Shown: positions 23,405-32,095 of the stretch, piece by piece | How the letters are laid out: each line of letters starts with the position of its first letter | How positions within the stretch are numbered: the stretch's first letter is position 1 | NCBI GenBank assembly: GCA_019414345.1 | Contig: DXMF01000001.1 | Location: 1 to 40,356 of the forward strand | Source: Collinsella sp. | GTDB taxonomy: Bacteria > Actinomycetota > Coriobacteriia > Coriobacteriales > Coriobacteriaceae | Direction of reading: 5' to 3' | DNA: 40,356 nucleotides | Program-made: the position numbers and the translations under genes | Notes under the pieces: generated by a model | The model's database searches: none | What the model saw: the letters and a program-made list of their open reading frames with translations, nothing else | What the model was told of the DNA's origin: nothing

Positions 23405-25603
23405 TTAGCCGACCGTATCGTCAGGCGTGGGCGAGGGGTCGGGAGTGGGAGTGGGCGTAGGCGTAGGCGTGCCGCCATCGCCGCCGGTCGAACCACCAGT
23501 GGAGCCGCCCGTCGAGCCACCGGTCGTACCGGTGCCGCCGGTGGTGTCGCCGCCCGTGGTCTCGGTGGTCGTGGTCGTCGTGGTAGTCGTTGTGGTGGTT
23601 TCCTCTTCCTCTTCGTCCTTGTCCTTGTCGTCGTTCTCCGACTTCTTGGTGTTATTGGTGCCGTAGAACTTCCAGACGCTGTTGTTCTTGTAGGTGGGCG
23701 CCGTTCCGGTCGCAAACTCCTCGCGCTCGGTACCGGTCAGAACGGTGTTCATAAACCGCTTAAAGACAGGCAGGTTGGTGCTGTCGCCCAGCAGGTCCGT
23801 GCCGTACTTTTGGATGGGGATCTCGCCCGCGGAATAGCCGGTCCACAGGGCGCACGCCAGCTGCGGGGTATAGCCGCAGAACCACAGGTTGGTGGTGTTG
23901 TCGGTGGTGCCCGTCTTGCCGGCATAGGGCTGGTTGACACTCAGGGCGCCGGCAGCACCCGTACCGCTGCCCTTCATGACGCCGGACAGAACATCGGTGA
24001 CCGCGGCGGCCTCGCCCTCGGTAAGCACCTGTGAGGGATTGTCGGTGTGCTGGTACAGCACCGAACCGGTACGAGAATCAATCTCGGTGATGGCGATCGG
24101 CTGGCGATAGTAGCCGCCGTTGGCAAACGTCGCGTAGGCGGCGGCCATCTCGAGTGGCGAGATCGAGCCGGTGCCGAGCGTCATGACGGGAACGTCCTCG
24201 ATGTTGTCCTTGGCGGGGTCGATGCCGAGCTTTTTGACGAGCGAGATGATCTTGCTGTTGCCGACGGCTTCCGCCACCTGGATGTAGCCGGTGTTGGAGG
24301 AGTATGCCGTCGCCTGCTTAAGCGTGATGCTGCCGTAGCTCTGGTTGGCGTAATTTTGGACCTCGGTCGTGGTGCCCTTGGCCTTGAGCGGCGAGTTGCA
24401 GTTGAGGGTGACGTTGGGGTTCATGCCGTTTTGGATGGCAGTTGCCAGCGTAAAGGCCTTAAAGGTGGAGCCGACGGGACGCTTGGCCGTGGCATGGTTT
24501 ACGTGGTTCTCGTCGGCGTTGTAGTCGTAGCCGCCCACCATGCACTTGATGTAGCCGGTCTTGGGGTCGACGACGACCATGCCCATGTCCAGGCCGTCAA
24601 GCGAGAGCGTGTCGAGCTGCTCGCGGACGGCATTCTCTGCCACCTGCTGCATCGTGGGGTCGATGGTGGTCTTGACGGTCAGGCCGCCCTTAAAGAGCAC
24701 GTCGGTCGAGAACTCCTGCTCCAGCAGCTGCTTGACGTAGGAGACAAAGTAGGGCTGCGAGTATACGTCGACGCCGCTGCCCGAGATTTCGGTCACATTG
24801 AGGGTGATGGGCTCGGCCTGTGCGGCATCGTGCTCCTCCTGGGTGATGTGGCCCAGGCGCAGCATGTTGTCGAGAACCTTGTTGCGGCGAGACAGTGCCA
24901 GATCGGGATTGACCGTGGGGTCGTACTGCGAAGGCGAGTTGGGAAGGCCGATGAGTAGCGCGGCCTCGCTCAGGGTGAGGTCGGCGGCGCTCTTGGACAG
25001 ATAGGTCTCGGCTGCGGCCTCGATGCCGTAGGCGCCGTGGCCGTAATAGATGGTGTTGAGGTACATCATGAGGATCTCGTCTTTGGAGTACATGTCCTCC
25101 ATCTTGATGGCGATGTAGGCCTCGCGCACCTTACGCTCAATGGTCGAGTCGAATTGCTCCTCCTGCAGGATGGTGTTGCGCACAAGCTGCTGGGTGATCG
25201 TCGAGGCGCCTTCGTGCCCGCCGCCGAGGGTTGCCACCGCAGCACGCGCGATACCCCACAGGTCGATACCGCCGTGCTCGTAGAAGCGCTCGTCCTCGAC
25301 GTCAACGGTGCCCTGCAGCACGTAGGGGGAGACCTCGTCCTTGGTGATAGACTTGCGGTTTTGCGTGTAGAAGCTCGCGATCTTGTTGCCGTTGCAGTCG
25401 ACGATCTCGGTGGGCTCGCTCACCAGATACGCGTTGGCGTCGGTGTAGTCGGGCAGATCGGACAGCCAGCGGTTGACGTTGCCGACCATGCCGATGCCAA
25501 ATGCCACGCCCGCAATCAGCAGAAAGCCCAAAAACGAGAGCAGGATTATGGGCAGAGCATGCGTCTTTGAACGGCTGCGTCCCTGTCGTTGGCGAGGACC
25601 CAT
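23405..25603 (-). CDS. Class A penicillin-binding protein with Thr/Gly/Pro-rich tail
   Basis: This 732-residue bifunctional peptidoglycan synthase has a short basic cytosolic N-terminus, one membrane anchor (about 18-42), a GT51 transglycosylase domain (E103 in VEDERFYEHGG, then GASTITQQLVRN) and a transpeptidase domain with S379-TFK, S435-SN and K563-TG. The C-terminus after about residue 640 is low complexity: Lys/Asp/Glu, a 12-threonine run, Gly-Gly-Ser and Thr-Pro repeats, probably a wall-spanning tail. I chose ATG at 25603 (GGAGG upstream) rather than a start 41 codons earlier. It is divergent from the U32 gene across 162 bases. Confidence 0.93.
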   Translation of the reverse strand: MGPRQRQGRSRSKTHALPIILLSFLGFLLIAGVAFGIGMVGNVNRWLSDLPDYTDANAYLVSEPTEIVDCNGNKIASFYTQNRKSITKDEVSPYVLQGTVDVEDERFYEHGGIDLWGIARAAVATLGGGHEGASTITQQLVRNTILQEEQFDSTIERKVREAYIAIKMEDMYSKDEILMMYLNTIYYGHGAYGIEAAAETYLSKSAADLTLSEAALLIGLPNSPSQYDPTVNPDLALSRRNKVLDNMLRLGHITQEEHDAAQAEPITLNVTEISGSGVDVYSQPYFVSYVKQLLEQEFSTDVLFKGGLTVKTTIDPTMQQVAENAVREQLDTLSLDGLDMGMVVVDPKTGYIKCMVGGYDYNADENHVNHATAKRPVGSTFKAFTLATAIQNGMNPNVTLNCNSPLKAKGTTTEVQNYANQSYGSITLKQATAYSSNTGYIQVAEAVGNSKIISLVKKLGIDPAKDNIEDVPVMTLGTGSISPLEMAAAYATFANGGYYRQPIAITEIDSRTGSVLYQHTDNPSQVLTEGEAAAVTDVLSGVMKGSGTGAAGALSVNQPYAGKTGTTDNTTNLWFCGYTPQLACALWTGYSAGEIPIQKYGTDLLGDSTNLPVFKRFMNTVLTGTEREEFATGTAPTYKNNSVWKFYGTNNTKKSENDDKDKDEEEEETTTTTTTTTTTTETTGGDTTGGTGTTGGSTGGSTGGSTGGDGGTPTPTPTPTPDPSPTPDDTVG
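23427..23620. repeat. Low-complexity coding repeats in the PBP tail
   Basis: Short tandem repeats encode Thr-Pro (23447-23473), Gly-Gly-Ser-Thr (about 23480-23525) and a long threonine run (about 23565-23600, alternating GTC, GTG and GTT on the + strand). Codon choice within the threonine run is mixed, which argues for selection on the protein and not only for polymerase slippage. Confidence 0.75.
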
Positions 25604-25765
25604 ATATTGACCTCCAGGTATGTCGTGCCGGACGGTGGATGTGCCGTCGGGGCAGGATGGACATAAGTTATTACACGATAAACCAAACGGGGCGCGCGAG
25701 GCCTCGTGTATGCTGGAAGACGGCATTTTTCAGAGTGAATGCATACCTTGGTAAGGAGTTTGCCG

Positions 25766-27742
25766 ATGGCGATTCGGGCGATGGGGCCGAGCGGACAATA
25801 CGAGACTGGATTGGATGCTGCCGGTGCGGCGCTGCCCGAGTTGCTGGCGCCGGCGGGCGGACTCGACCAGATGCTTGCGGCCATCGCCGCGGGCGCCGAT
25901 GCCATCTATGCGGGGTTGGGCGGCTTTAACGCCCGTGTGGGCGCCCATGGCTTTACGGATGACGAGTTTGCGCGCGGCTGCGCCGTGGCGCATGCCCATG
26001 GCGTGCGTGTGTACGTGACGCTCAACGTGTTCGTGTTTGACGATGAGTTGTCCGACGCGGTGGCGTTGGGAGCTCATGCACTGGAGCTGGGCGCCGGTGC
26101 TCTGATTGTCGCCGATGCCGGTTTGGCCTGCGCGCTGCGCGCGGCGATTCCCGGGGTCGAGATTCACCTGTCCACGCAGGCGGGCGCTCATAGCGAGGGT
26201 GCCGTGCGGCTTGCCGCCGATGAGCTGGGGGTCGAGCGCGTGACGACGGCACGCGAGCTGACGGTCGACGAGATTGCGGCGCTATGTGCCACGGGCGTGC
26301 CCATCGAGGTATTCTGCCACGGTGCGATTTGCATCGGCTATTCGGGGGCGTGCGAGTTCTCGGCCTTGCGGCGTGGGCGCTCGGCGATGCGCGGCGACTG
26401 CACGCAGCCGTGCCGTCTGGCGTACGACCTAGTGGACGAGGCGGGGCAGAGTGTTGTTGCCGTCGAGGGAGACCGCCTGCTTTGTCCGCGTGACTATCTG
26501 GGTATCGCGCACCTGCCCGAGCTTGTTGCCGCCGGCGTGGCATCGCTCAAGATCGAGGGGCGCATGAAGAATCCCGATTACGTATTCAACGTGGTGAGGG
26601 TGTGGCGTCGGGCACTCGATATGCTGTGCGACGGCGCGTGGGACTCCGGTGCCGTGGAAGAGCTTGAACGCGAGCTGGGAAGGTCGTTTAACCGTGGGTT
26701 TACCGATGCTTACCTGCGGGGTCGTTCGGGTGCCGAGCTCATGAGCTTTGAGCGCGCGATCAACCAGGGCGTGCGCGTGGGCCACTTGGTGGCGGTGGGT
26801 CACGAAGAGGTGACGGTTGAGCTTGATGCCGCCGTGGCGGCGGGCGATACGCTCGAAATCCGATTTTACCCGGGTGCCGACGCGCGTCCCGATGTGCCCA
26901 AGCGCTGGCCACAGGTGCCTTGCCCCGTGGATGCCGCTGCGGGGGAGCGCATCGTCGTGCATTGCAAACGTAAGGTGGACGCGGGCTGCGAGGTCTATCT
27001 GATTCGCAGCGCCGGCGTGTTGGATCAGACGGCGGCGGTGTTGGAGCGCATGCGGGCCGAGGCGGATGCGATTGCGCCCGTTGCGCGTGCCGTTGAGGTG
27101 CTGCCCTTTGAGGGCGCTGCGGTGGATGGCGGTGCGTCGACGGAGTTGGTGGGGTCGGCGGGGCCGGCAAAGCGCGAGGATTTTGCTCGTATGGTCTTTG
27201 CCTGGGAGCTGATGGATGTGGGTCCGCGCGATGAGCGAGATCTGTCCGATACAACGGTGGTGCTCGACGAAGTGTGCCGCGCGGGCGACGCCGAGCGGAC
27301 TCGGGCGCTTATGCAGCGTGCCGGGCGCGTCGTCTGCCGCAATCTGGGACAAGTGGCGATGGCCCGCGAGCTGGGCACAACGTTTGACGTGGCGGCGCCG
27401 GTGTTCTGTGCCAATCGGGCCACGCTTACCTGGCTGCGCGGACTCGGTGCGGGGCGGGTGTGCTTGTCGGCCGAGTTGCTCGGCAATGATGCGGAGCGTG
27501 TTGCCGAACTTGCCGCTTGCCCCGGTGTCTTGGGGCCTGTCGATGCCGACCGTCCCGAGCTCATGGTGTGCGAGCACTGCTTGCTGACTGCCGAGGGCGC
27601 CTGCGCCACGGATGCAACGGGGCAGGTCCGTTGCCGTGACTGCTCGCGCCGTCAGCAGGCGCGCTTTTTGGTCGAACGTGACGGCACGCGTTTGCCGGTC
27701 GTTATCGACGCGTGCGGCAGGACGAGGATTTTCCTGTCGTAG
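25766..27742 (+). CDS. U32 peptidase-family protein (RlhA/TrhP-like RNA hydroxylation factor)
   Basis: This 658-residue protein has the U32 domain (about 25-330). ELLAPAGGLDQMLAAIAAGAD is the start motif, and C189, C196, C212 and C216 (AICIGYSGAC, GDCTQPCR) are the four conserved cysteines. A large C-terminal region follows, ending with a second cysteine cluster (CEHCLLTAEGAC, RCRDCSRRQ). Characterised relatives in E. coli hydroxylate 23S rRNA or tRNA using prephenate; older annotations call them collagenases. I chose ATG at 25766 behind AAGGAG over one nine codons upstream. The gene is divergent from the PBP and probably monocistronic. Confidence 0.85.
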   Translation: MAIRAMGPSGQYETGLDAAGAALPELLAPAGGLDQMLAAIAAGADAIYAGLGGFNARVGAHGFTDDEFARGCAVAHAHGVRVYVTLNVFVFDDELSDAVALGAHALELGAGALIVADAGLACALRAAIPGVEIHLSTQAGAHSEGAVRLAADELGVERVTTARELTVDEIAALCATGVPIEVFCHGAICIGYSGACEFSALRRGRSAMRGDCTQPCRLAYDLVDEAGQSVVAVEGDRLLCPRDYLGIAHLPELVAAGVASLKIEGRMKNPDYVFNVVRVWRRALDMLCDGAWDSGAVEELERELGRSFNRGFTDAYLRGRSGAELMSFERAINQGVRVGHLVAVGHEEVTVELDAAVAAGDTLEIRFYPGADARPDVPKRWPQVPCPVDAAAGERIVVHCKRKVDAGCEVYLIRSAGVLDQTAAVLERMRAEADAIAPVARAVEVLPFEGAAVDGGASTELVGSAGPAKREDFARMVFAWELMDVGPRDERDLSDTTVVLDEVCRAGDAERTRALMQRAGRVVCRNLGQVAMARELGTTFDVAAPVFCANRATLTWLRGLGAGRVCLSAELLGNDAERVAELAACPGVLGPVDADRPELMVCEHCLLTAEGACATDATGQVRCRDCSRRQQARFLVERDGTRLPVVIDACGRTRIFLS

Positions 27743-27839
27743 GTGCCGCGTCGCGCTGTTTTGGTTATTATTAGTGGGTTTATGAACTTCCAGCACCGCC
27801 GTATCCGGTGAGGGTGCTATAGCAAAAGGAGGATACCCA
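27743..27839 (+). promoter_or_regulatory. tyrS: tyrS leader
   Basis: The 97-base gap contains an AT-rich stretch (TTATTATTAG) that may hold the promoter and a small hairpin-forming AGCACC / GGGTGCT. It is too short for a T-box leader and no T-box sequence is visible. Confidence 0.35.
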
Positions 27840-29051
27840 ATGCTGTCTGTTGACGAGCAAATGCGTATCATCACCTCGGGTGCAGCGCAGATCGTCCCCG
27901 AGGCCGACCTTCGCAAGAAGCTTGAGAAGGGCGAGCCCCTCAACATCAAGCTCGGCGTCGATCCCACCAGCCCCGACCTGCACCTGGGCCATGCCGTGCC
28001 CCTGCGCAAGATGCGTCAGTTCCAGGACCTGGGCCACAACGTCACCCTTATCATCGGCAACGGCACTGCGCTGATCGGCGACCCCTCGGGCAAGAACTCC
28101 ACCCGCCCGCAGCTTTCGCAGGAGCAGATCGAGGCCAACGCCGAGACCTACGTGAGCCAGGCCATGAAGATCCTGGACCCCGAGAAGACCACCATCGTGC
28201 ACAACGGCGACTGGATCCTTTCGATGGACCTGGCCGGCCTGCTGCAGGTGTGCTCCAAGTTCACCGTCGCCCGCATCCTCGAGCGCGACGACTTTACCAA
28301 GCGCTACCAGTCCCAAACGCCGATTGCCCTGCACGAGTTCCTGTACCCTGTGATGCAGGCCTTCGACTCCGTGCAGATCAAGGCCGACGTCGAGATGGGC
28401 GGCACCGACCAGCTCTTTAACCTGCTCGCCGGCCGCGAGCTCATGGAGAAGATGGGCATGGAACCGCAGATCGCGCTCACCATGCCGCTGCTCGAGGGCA
28501 CCGACGGCGTCCGTAAGATGTCCAAGTCCTACGGTAACTACATCGGCCTGACCGATGCTCCCAAGGATATGTTCGGCAAGACCATGTCCATCCCCGACGA
28601 GATGATTGGCAAGTACTATCGTCTGGCCAGTTCGCTCACCCCGGCCGAGGTCGACAAGATCGATGCCGCCCTGGCCGATGGCTCCGCCGACCCCTACGAG
28701 CTCAAGCGCGCTCTAGGCCGCGACCTGTGCGACACCTACCACGGTGCTGGCGCCGGCGACGAGGCTCAGGCCGAGTTCGACCGTGTGTTCAAGGAGGGCC
28801 AGCTTGCCGACTTCCCCGAGAAGCACGTTGAGCTGACCGTCAACGACGAGGGCCAGATTTACCTCGCTGGCCTGCTCAAGGACCTGGGCCTTTCGGCCAG
28901 CGCCGGTCAGGCCCGCCGCGACATCGACGGCGGCGGCGTCAAGATCAACGGCAAGGCTGTGGCTCCCAAGAGCTACAACATCGATCCGAGCGCCCTCAAG
29001 CTGGGCGACACCCTCTCCGTGGGCAAGCGCAAGGGCTTTAAGTTGGTCTAA
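27840..29051 (+). CDS. tyrS: Tyrosyl-tRNA synthetase
   Basis: This 403-residue class I synthetase charges tRNA-Tyr. HLGH is at 48-51, KMSKS at 226-230 and a C-terminal S4 domain (SASAGQARRDIDGGGVKING) covers about 335-403. GGGTDQLFNLLAG-like residues (MGGTDQLFNLLAGR) form the tyrosine pocket. AAAAGGAGG precedes the ATG. It ends at a clear terminator. Confidence 0.96.
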   Translation: MLSVDEQMRIITSGAAQIVPEADLRKKLEKGEPLNIKLGVDPTSPDLHLGHAVPLRKMRQFQDLGHNVTLIIGNGTALIGDPSGKNSTRPQLSQEQIEANAETYVSQAMKILDPEKTTIVHNGDWILSMDLAGLLQVCSKFTVARILERDDFTKRYQSQTPIALHEFLYPVMQAFDSVQIKADVEMGGTDQLFNLLAGRELMEKMGMEPQIALTMPLLEGTDGVRKMSKSYGNYIGLTDAPKDMFGKTMSIPDEMIGKYYRLASSLTPAEVDKIDAALADGSADPYELKRALGRDLCDTYHGAGAGDEAQAEFDRVFKEGQLADFPEKHVELTVNDEGQIYLAGLLKDLGLSASAGQARRDIDGGGVKINGKAVAPKSYNIDPSALKLGDTLSVGKRKGFKLV

Positions 29052-29078
29052 CGAGCGAGTTGACCTCACAAGTGCAAT

Positions 29079-29115
29079 AAGGCCGCAGCCGGGAATCCCG
29101 ACTGCGGCCTTTTTG
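29079..29115 (+). terminator. Terminator after tyrS
   Basis: AAGGCCGCAG (29079-29088) pairs with CTGCGGCCTT (29102-29111), with further inner pairing (CGGG / CCCG), followed by T residues. Confidence 0.9.
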
Positions 29116-29123
29116 GTTGCGAC

Positions 29124-29146
29124 GATCCCTTGGGGACGGAGGGATC
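29124..29146. repeat. Short palindrome with GGGGACG core
   Basis: GATCCCT and AGGGATC enclose TGGGGACGG. It sits just after the tyrS terminator and resembles the units at 31090-31122 and 32018-32126 in its core but not in its stem. Confidence 0.55.
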
Positions 29147-29217
29147 ATTTGGCGGTGCCGTTAAGCGGAAGGGGTGTTAGCGGGACTTTCTTTTTGGCAT
29201 ACAATGGCTATTGGCTT

Positions 29218-29253
29218 GCTGCGGTGAAGGTCTGTCCGCTCCGCAGCTTTTTT
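29218..29253 (+). terminator. Terminator-like hairpin in front of adenine deaminase
   Basis: GCTGCGG (29218-29224) and CCGCAGC (29241-29247) form a 7-bp stem followed by six T residues, ending only 20 bases before the ade ATG. A possible -10 box, TACAAT, is at 29200-29205, without a clear -35. It could be an attenuator, or a stop for readthrough from upstream. Confidence 0.55.
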
Positions 29254-29273
29254 CTACGGTTAAAGGAGTATGT

Positions 29274-31094
29274 ATGTCCGTTGAGGTCATGAGGTCTGTG
29301 ATCGATGCTGCCGAGGGGCGCGTGCCCGTCGACACGCTGTTTACCAATGCGCAGATCGTCGACGTGTATGGCCAGCGTGTGGCGCCCGGTAGCGTTGCCG
29401 TCAAGGACGGTGTGATCGTCGGCGTGCTCTACGATGGTCGCGACGATGCTGCTGGCACCTACGAGGCAACTGAGGTCATCGACTGCCAGGGTCGCTATCT
29501 CGCTCCCGGTTTTATTGACGGGCATTTGCATATCGAGTCCTCGAACATCCGTCCCGCCGAGTATGCTCGCATGGCCGCGACGCGCGGTACTACCACCGCC
29601 ATTGCCGACAGCCACGAGATTGCCAATGTTGCCGGTCTCGACGGCTTGCGCTTTATGATCGAGGACGGCCGCCGCGCACCCATCTCCATCAAGTACATGA
29701 TGCCTTCGTGCGTGCCCGCGCTGCCCGACGAGCAGGCCGGTGCCGTTATTTCGGCTGCCGATATGCAGGCGTTTTTTGCCGAGCATCCGGGCGATGTCTT
29801 TGGCCTGGGCGAAATGATGAACCTACCGGGCGTCTTTATGGCTGATCCCGAGACCTGTGCTCGCATCGATGCTGCCGACCAGACGCCGTCCAAGCAGGTC
29901 GACGGCCATGCGCCGCTCGTTGCCGGCAAGGACCTCAATGCCTATGCCGCGGCGGGCATTATCGCCGACCACGAGTCGACGATTCCCGAGGAGGCACTCG
30001 ACAAGCTGTCCCGCGGCATGTATGTGATGCTGCGTGAGGGCACGTGCAGCCACGACCTGGCCAATTTGTCCCCGATGCTGCTGGAGAATCCTGCCCGCGC
30101 CCGCCGCTGCTGCTTTGCGACCGACGACCGCGCTCCCTCCGACGCGCTTTCGACCGGTATGATTGACAATGCCTGCCGCGTGGCCATCGAGGCCGGCGTT
30201 GACCCGGTGGTCGCCATCTCTATGGCGTCCCTGTCCACGGCCGAGGCGTTTGGCCTGGACCACGGTTGCCGCGACCCGCACGAACTGCGTGGCGCCATCG
30301 CCCCGGGCAAGCGTGCCGACCTGTTGGTGCTCAACGACCTGACGTTTGCCACGGCTCCGCATCGCGTGTATGCAGCCGGCGCGCTCGTGGCACAGGACGG
30401 CACTTTTGTGGGCGAGGTTGCGCCCGAGACCGCCGAGGTCGCAGCGCTTGCCGATGAGCTGCGTGCTTCCGTTAAGCTGCCGAAGCTATCGCTCGACGTG
30501 TTCGACTATGCCTTTAAGCCGGGCGAGGCCGTGATCGACGTGGTGCCGGGCAAGGCCATCACGGGCATGGTTCGTCCCGAGAATGTCGAGGGTCTGCGCC
30601 GCATTATGCTGATCGAACGTCACGGTCGCGGCGTGTCGCTGCAGGCCGAGGGCGCCGATGGCGACGGTCCCGCCGGCATGGGGCTCGTCGGCAAGCATAT
30701 CGGCCGCGGCTGGGTGCGCGGCTTTACCATCACAGGCGGCGCTATCGCCTCGACGATCGGCCACGACTCGCACAACGTGTGCGTGGTGGGCGATAACGCT
30801 GCCGATATGATGGCGGCTGTTGAAGCCGTGGATCAGGGCGGTCACGTGCTAGTGCGCAACGGCGAGGTCGTGGCGCGCATTCCGCTGGCGCTCGGTGGCC
30901 TTATGAGCGAAGGCACGGCCGAGGATGTCACCGCGCAGCACGACGACTTTATGGTCAAGGCGCGCGCCATGGGTATTGAGCCGCCGCTCGATCCCATCAT
31001 GGGCATCATCTTCCTGCCCCTGCCGGTGATTCCGACGCTCCGCATCCGCCCCGAGGGCATGTTCGACGTCACCACCTTCACCTACGCCGACTAG
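29274..31094 (+). CDS. ade: Adenine deaminase
   Basis: This 606-residue amidohydrolase deaminates adenine to hypoxanthine. The metal motif is H84-LH in FIDGHLHIESS; later family motifs include ADHESTIPEEAL, CFATDDRAPSD and IGHDSHNVCVVG. Length is normal for the bacterial ade family. I chose ATG at 29274 behind AAAGGAG; an upstream in-frame start reads through the terminator-like hairpin. It could feed hypoxanthine to the purine route near the window start. Its TAG stop lies inside a palindromic repeat. Confidence 0.93.
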   Translation: MSVEVMRSVIDAAEGRVPVDTLFTNAQIVDVYGQRVAPGSVAVKDGVIVGVLYDGRDDAAGTYEATEVIDCQGRYLAPGFIDGHLHIESSNIRPAEYARMAATRGTTTAIADSHEIANVAGLDGLRFMIEDGRRAPISIKYMMPSCVPALPDEQAGAVISAADMQAFFAEHPGDVFGLGEMMNLPGVFMADPETCARIDAADQTPSKQVDGHAPLVAGKDLNAYAAAGIIADHESTIPEEALDKLSRGMYVMLREGTCSHDLANLSPMLLENPARARRCCFATDDRAPSDALSTGMIDNACRVAIEAGVDPVVAISMASLSTAEAFGLDHGCRDPHELRGAIAPGKRADLLVLNDLTFATAPHRVYAAGALVAQDGTFVGEVAPETAEVAALADELRASVKLPKLSLDVFDYAFKPGEAVIDVVPGKAITGMVRPENVEGLRRIMLIERHGRGVSLQAEGADGDGPAGMGLVGKHIGRGWVRGFTITGGAIASTIGHDSHNVCVVGDNAADMMAAVEAVDQGGHVLVRNGEVVARIPLALGGLMSEGTAEDVTAQHDDFMVKARAMGIEPPLDPIMGIIFLPLPVIPTLRIRPEGMFDVTTFTYAD

Positions 31095-31122
31095 TCATCG
31101 GGGACGCACTTAAACGACTAGT
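31090..31122. repeat. Palindrome-ended GGGGACG element over the ade stop
   Basis: ACTAGTC and GACTAGT bound a 33-base unit whose centre holds GGGGACGCACTTAAAC. The inner 31 bases recur inverted at 32096-32126 with four differences. The left end contains the ade stop codon. Confidence 0.75.
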
Positions 31123-31153
31123 TGTAACGTTTACGCCCGCGGAGTCTTATTTG

Positions 31154-31215
31154 AGCTCCCTTTGGGTACGTTGGAATCGGATACGCGTTCGATTCCAACA
31201 AGCCCGAAGGGAGCT
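31154..31215 (+). promoter_or_regulatory. Two-tier hairpin covering the ribosome site of the next gene
   Basis: Outer stem AGCTCCCTTTGGG (31154-31166) pairs with CCCGAAGGGAGCT (31203-31215) with one mismatch. Inner stem TTGGAATCG (31171-31179) pairs perfectly with CGATTCCAA (31190-31198). The right outer arm contains AAGGGAG, the ribosome site of the HAD gene starting at 31221. If the whole hairpin is transcribed, translation should be blocked. It could instead terminate readthrough from ade. Confidence 0.7.
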
Positions 31216-31220
31216 TTTCT

Positions 31221-32015
31221 ATGTTTAAACTGATTGCATCCGATATGGACGGCACACTGCTTGACGAAAACGGCCAGGTGCCTCCCGAGACCTACGAACT
31301 GATTCTGGCGCTACACGAGCATGGTGTGCATTTCGCTGCATCGTCAGGTCGTCGCTACGATCGCCTGTGTGAGTTCTTTGCGCCCGTTCGCGACAAGATG
31401 GACTTTGTCGCCGCTAACGGCGCCCAGGTCTACGCCGACGGTAAGATGGTAGACCGTGAGGTGTATTCCCACCTGGCGATTCGAAGGCTCGCCCAAGCCG
31501 TCAGGACGTTTCCCAATCTGCATCTTGCGCTCTTTGACCGAACCAAGTCCTTCCTGCTCGATGACGAGTGCAAGTTCGTGCGTGAGGTCGATAAGGACCT
31601 TCCCAATGCCGAGCGCATTTGGGAGCTGCCCGATCCCAGCGTAAATATCATCAAGGCGAGTATCTTTTGCGATGACTGTGCCGTTATGGACAGTGCCTAC
31701 GTACTGCAGCGCGAGCTTGGCCAGCTCTTTACCTTTGCGCCTTCTGGAAACGCATGGATCGATGCCATGCAGCCCGGTGTGTCGAAAGCCTCGGGAATCG
31801 AGCAGCTCATGGAGCACTATGGCGTCGAACGCGACGAGGTCATGGCGTTTGGCGACTCGATGAACGACTACGAGATCATTCGCTTTGTCGGCACGGGCTG
31901 CGCGATGGAAAACGCGCGTCCCGCGCTCAAAGCGGTTGCCGATCGCGTCGTAGGCTGCAACCGCGACCATGCCGTTCAGCGTGAGCTCCGCCGTGTGCTG
32001 GAGAGTTTCTCCTAA
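31221..32015 (+). CDS. Cof-type HAD-IIB hydrolase
   Basis: This 264-residue cytosolic phosphatase of the Cof family has the nucleophile pair D8 and D10 in ASDMDGTLL, the second motif AASSGR, and the late acidic motif FGDSMNDYEI. The C2 cap lies between about residues 85 and 190. Typical substrates are sugar phosphates or flavin/PLP-type phosphates; the substrate here cannot be told. It is flanked by inverted copies of a 31-base repeat, and its ribosome site is buried in a hairpin. A second Cof-type gene faces it. Confidence 0.9.
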   Translation: MFKLIASDMDGTLLDENGQVPPETYELILALHEHGVHFAASSGRRYDRLCEFFAPVRDKMDFVAANGAQVYADGKMVDREVYSHLAIRRLAQAVRTFPNLHLALFDRTKSFLLDDECKFVREVDKDLPNAERIWELPDPSVNIIKASIFCDDCAVMDSAYVLQRELGQLFTFAPSGNAWIDAMQPGVSKASGIEQLMEHYGVERDEVMAFGDSMNDYEIIRFVGTGCAMENARPALKAVADRVVGCNRDHAVQRELRRVLESFS

Positions 32016-32017
32016 TC

Positions 32018-32047
32018 CGGCAGATGGGGACGTTCTTTTTCTGCCGG
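32018..32047. repeat. GGGGACG element (unit A)
   Basis: CCGGCAGA and TCTGCCGG are perfect 8-bp ends around TGGGGACGTTCTTT. It starts 2 bases after the HAD stop. Confidence 0.65.
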
Positions 32048-32048
32048 C

Positions 32049-32093
32049 AGTGGGGGACAGTCCTTGCAGCTTTTTGCGAAGAGTGTCCCCAGT
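32049..32093. repeat. GGGGAC element (unit B)
   Basis: GGGGACA (32053-32059) pairs with TGTCCCC (32084-32090), with near-symmetric AGT ends. It abuts unit A on the left and unit C on the right. Confidence 0.5.
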
Positions 32094-32095
32094 GA

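Noticed and set aside
23427..23600. CRISPR-like tandem repeats
   Set aside because: The repeats are short, in frame and encode the low-complexity tail of the PBP; there are no spacers.
27743..27839. T-box leader upstream of tyrS
   Set aside because: The gap is only 97 bases and no T-box consensus or specifier stem is visible.
29150..29273. Purine riboswitch upstream of adenine deaminase
   Set aside because: The conserved purine-aptamer loop sequences are missing and the space before the hairpin is too short.
31171..31200. GTTCGATTCC, a tRNA T-loop-like string
   Set aside because: It belongs to a simple inverted repeat (TTGGAATCG/CGATTCCAA). No anticodon arm, D arm or acceptor stem can be built around it.
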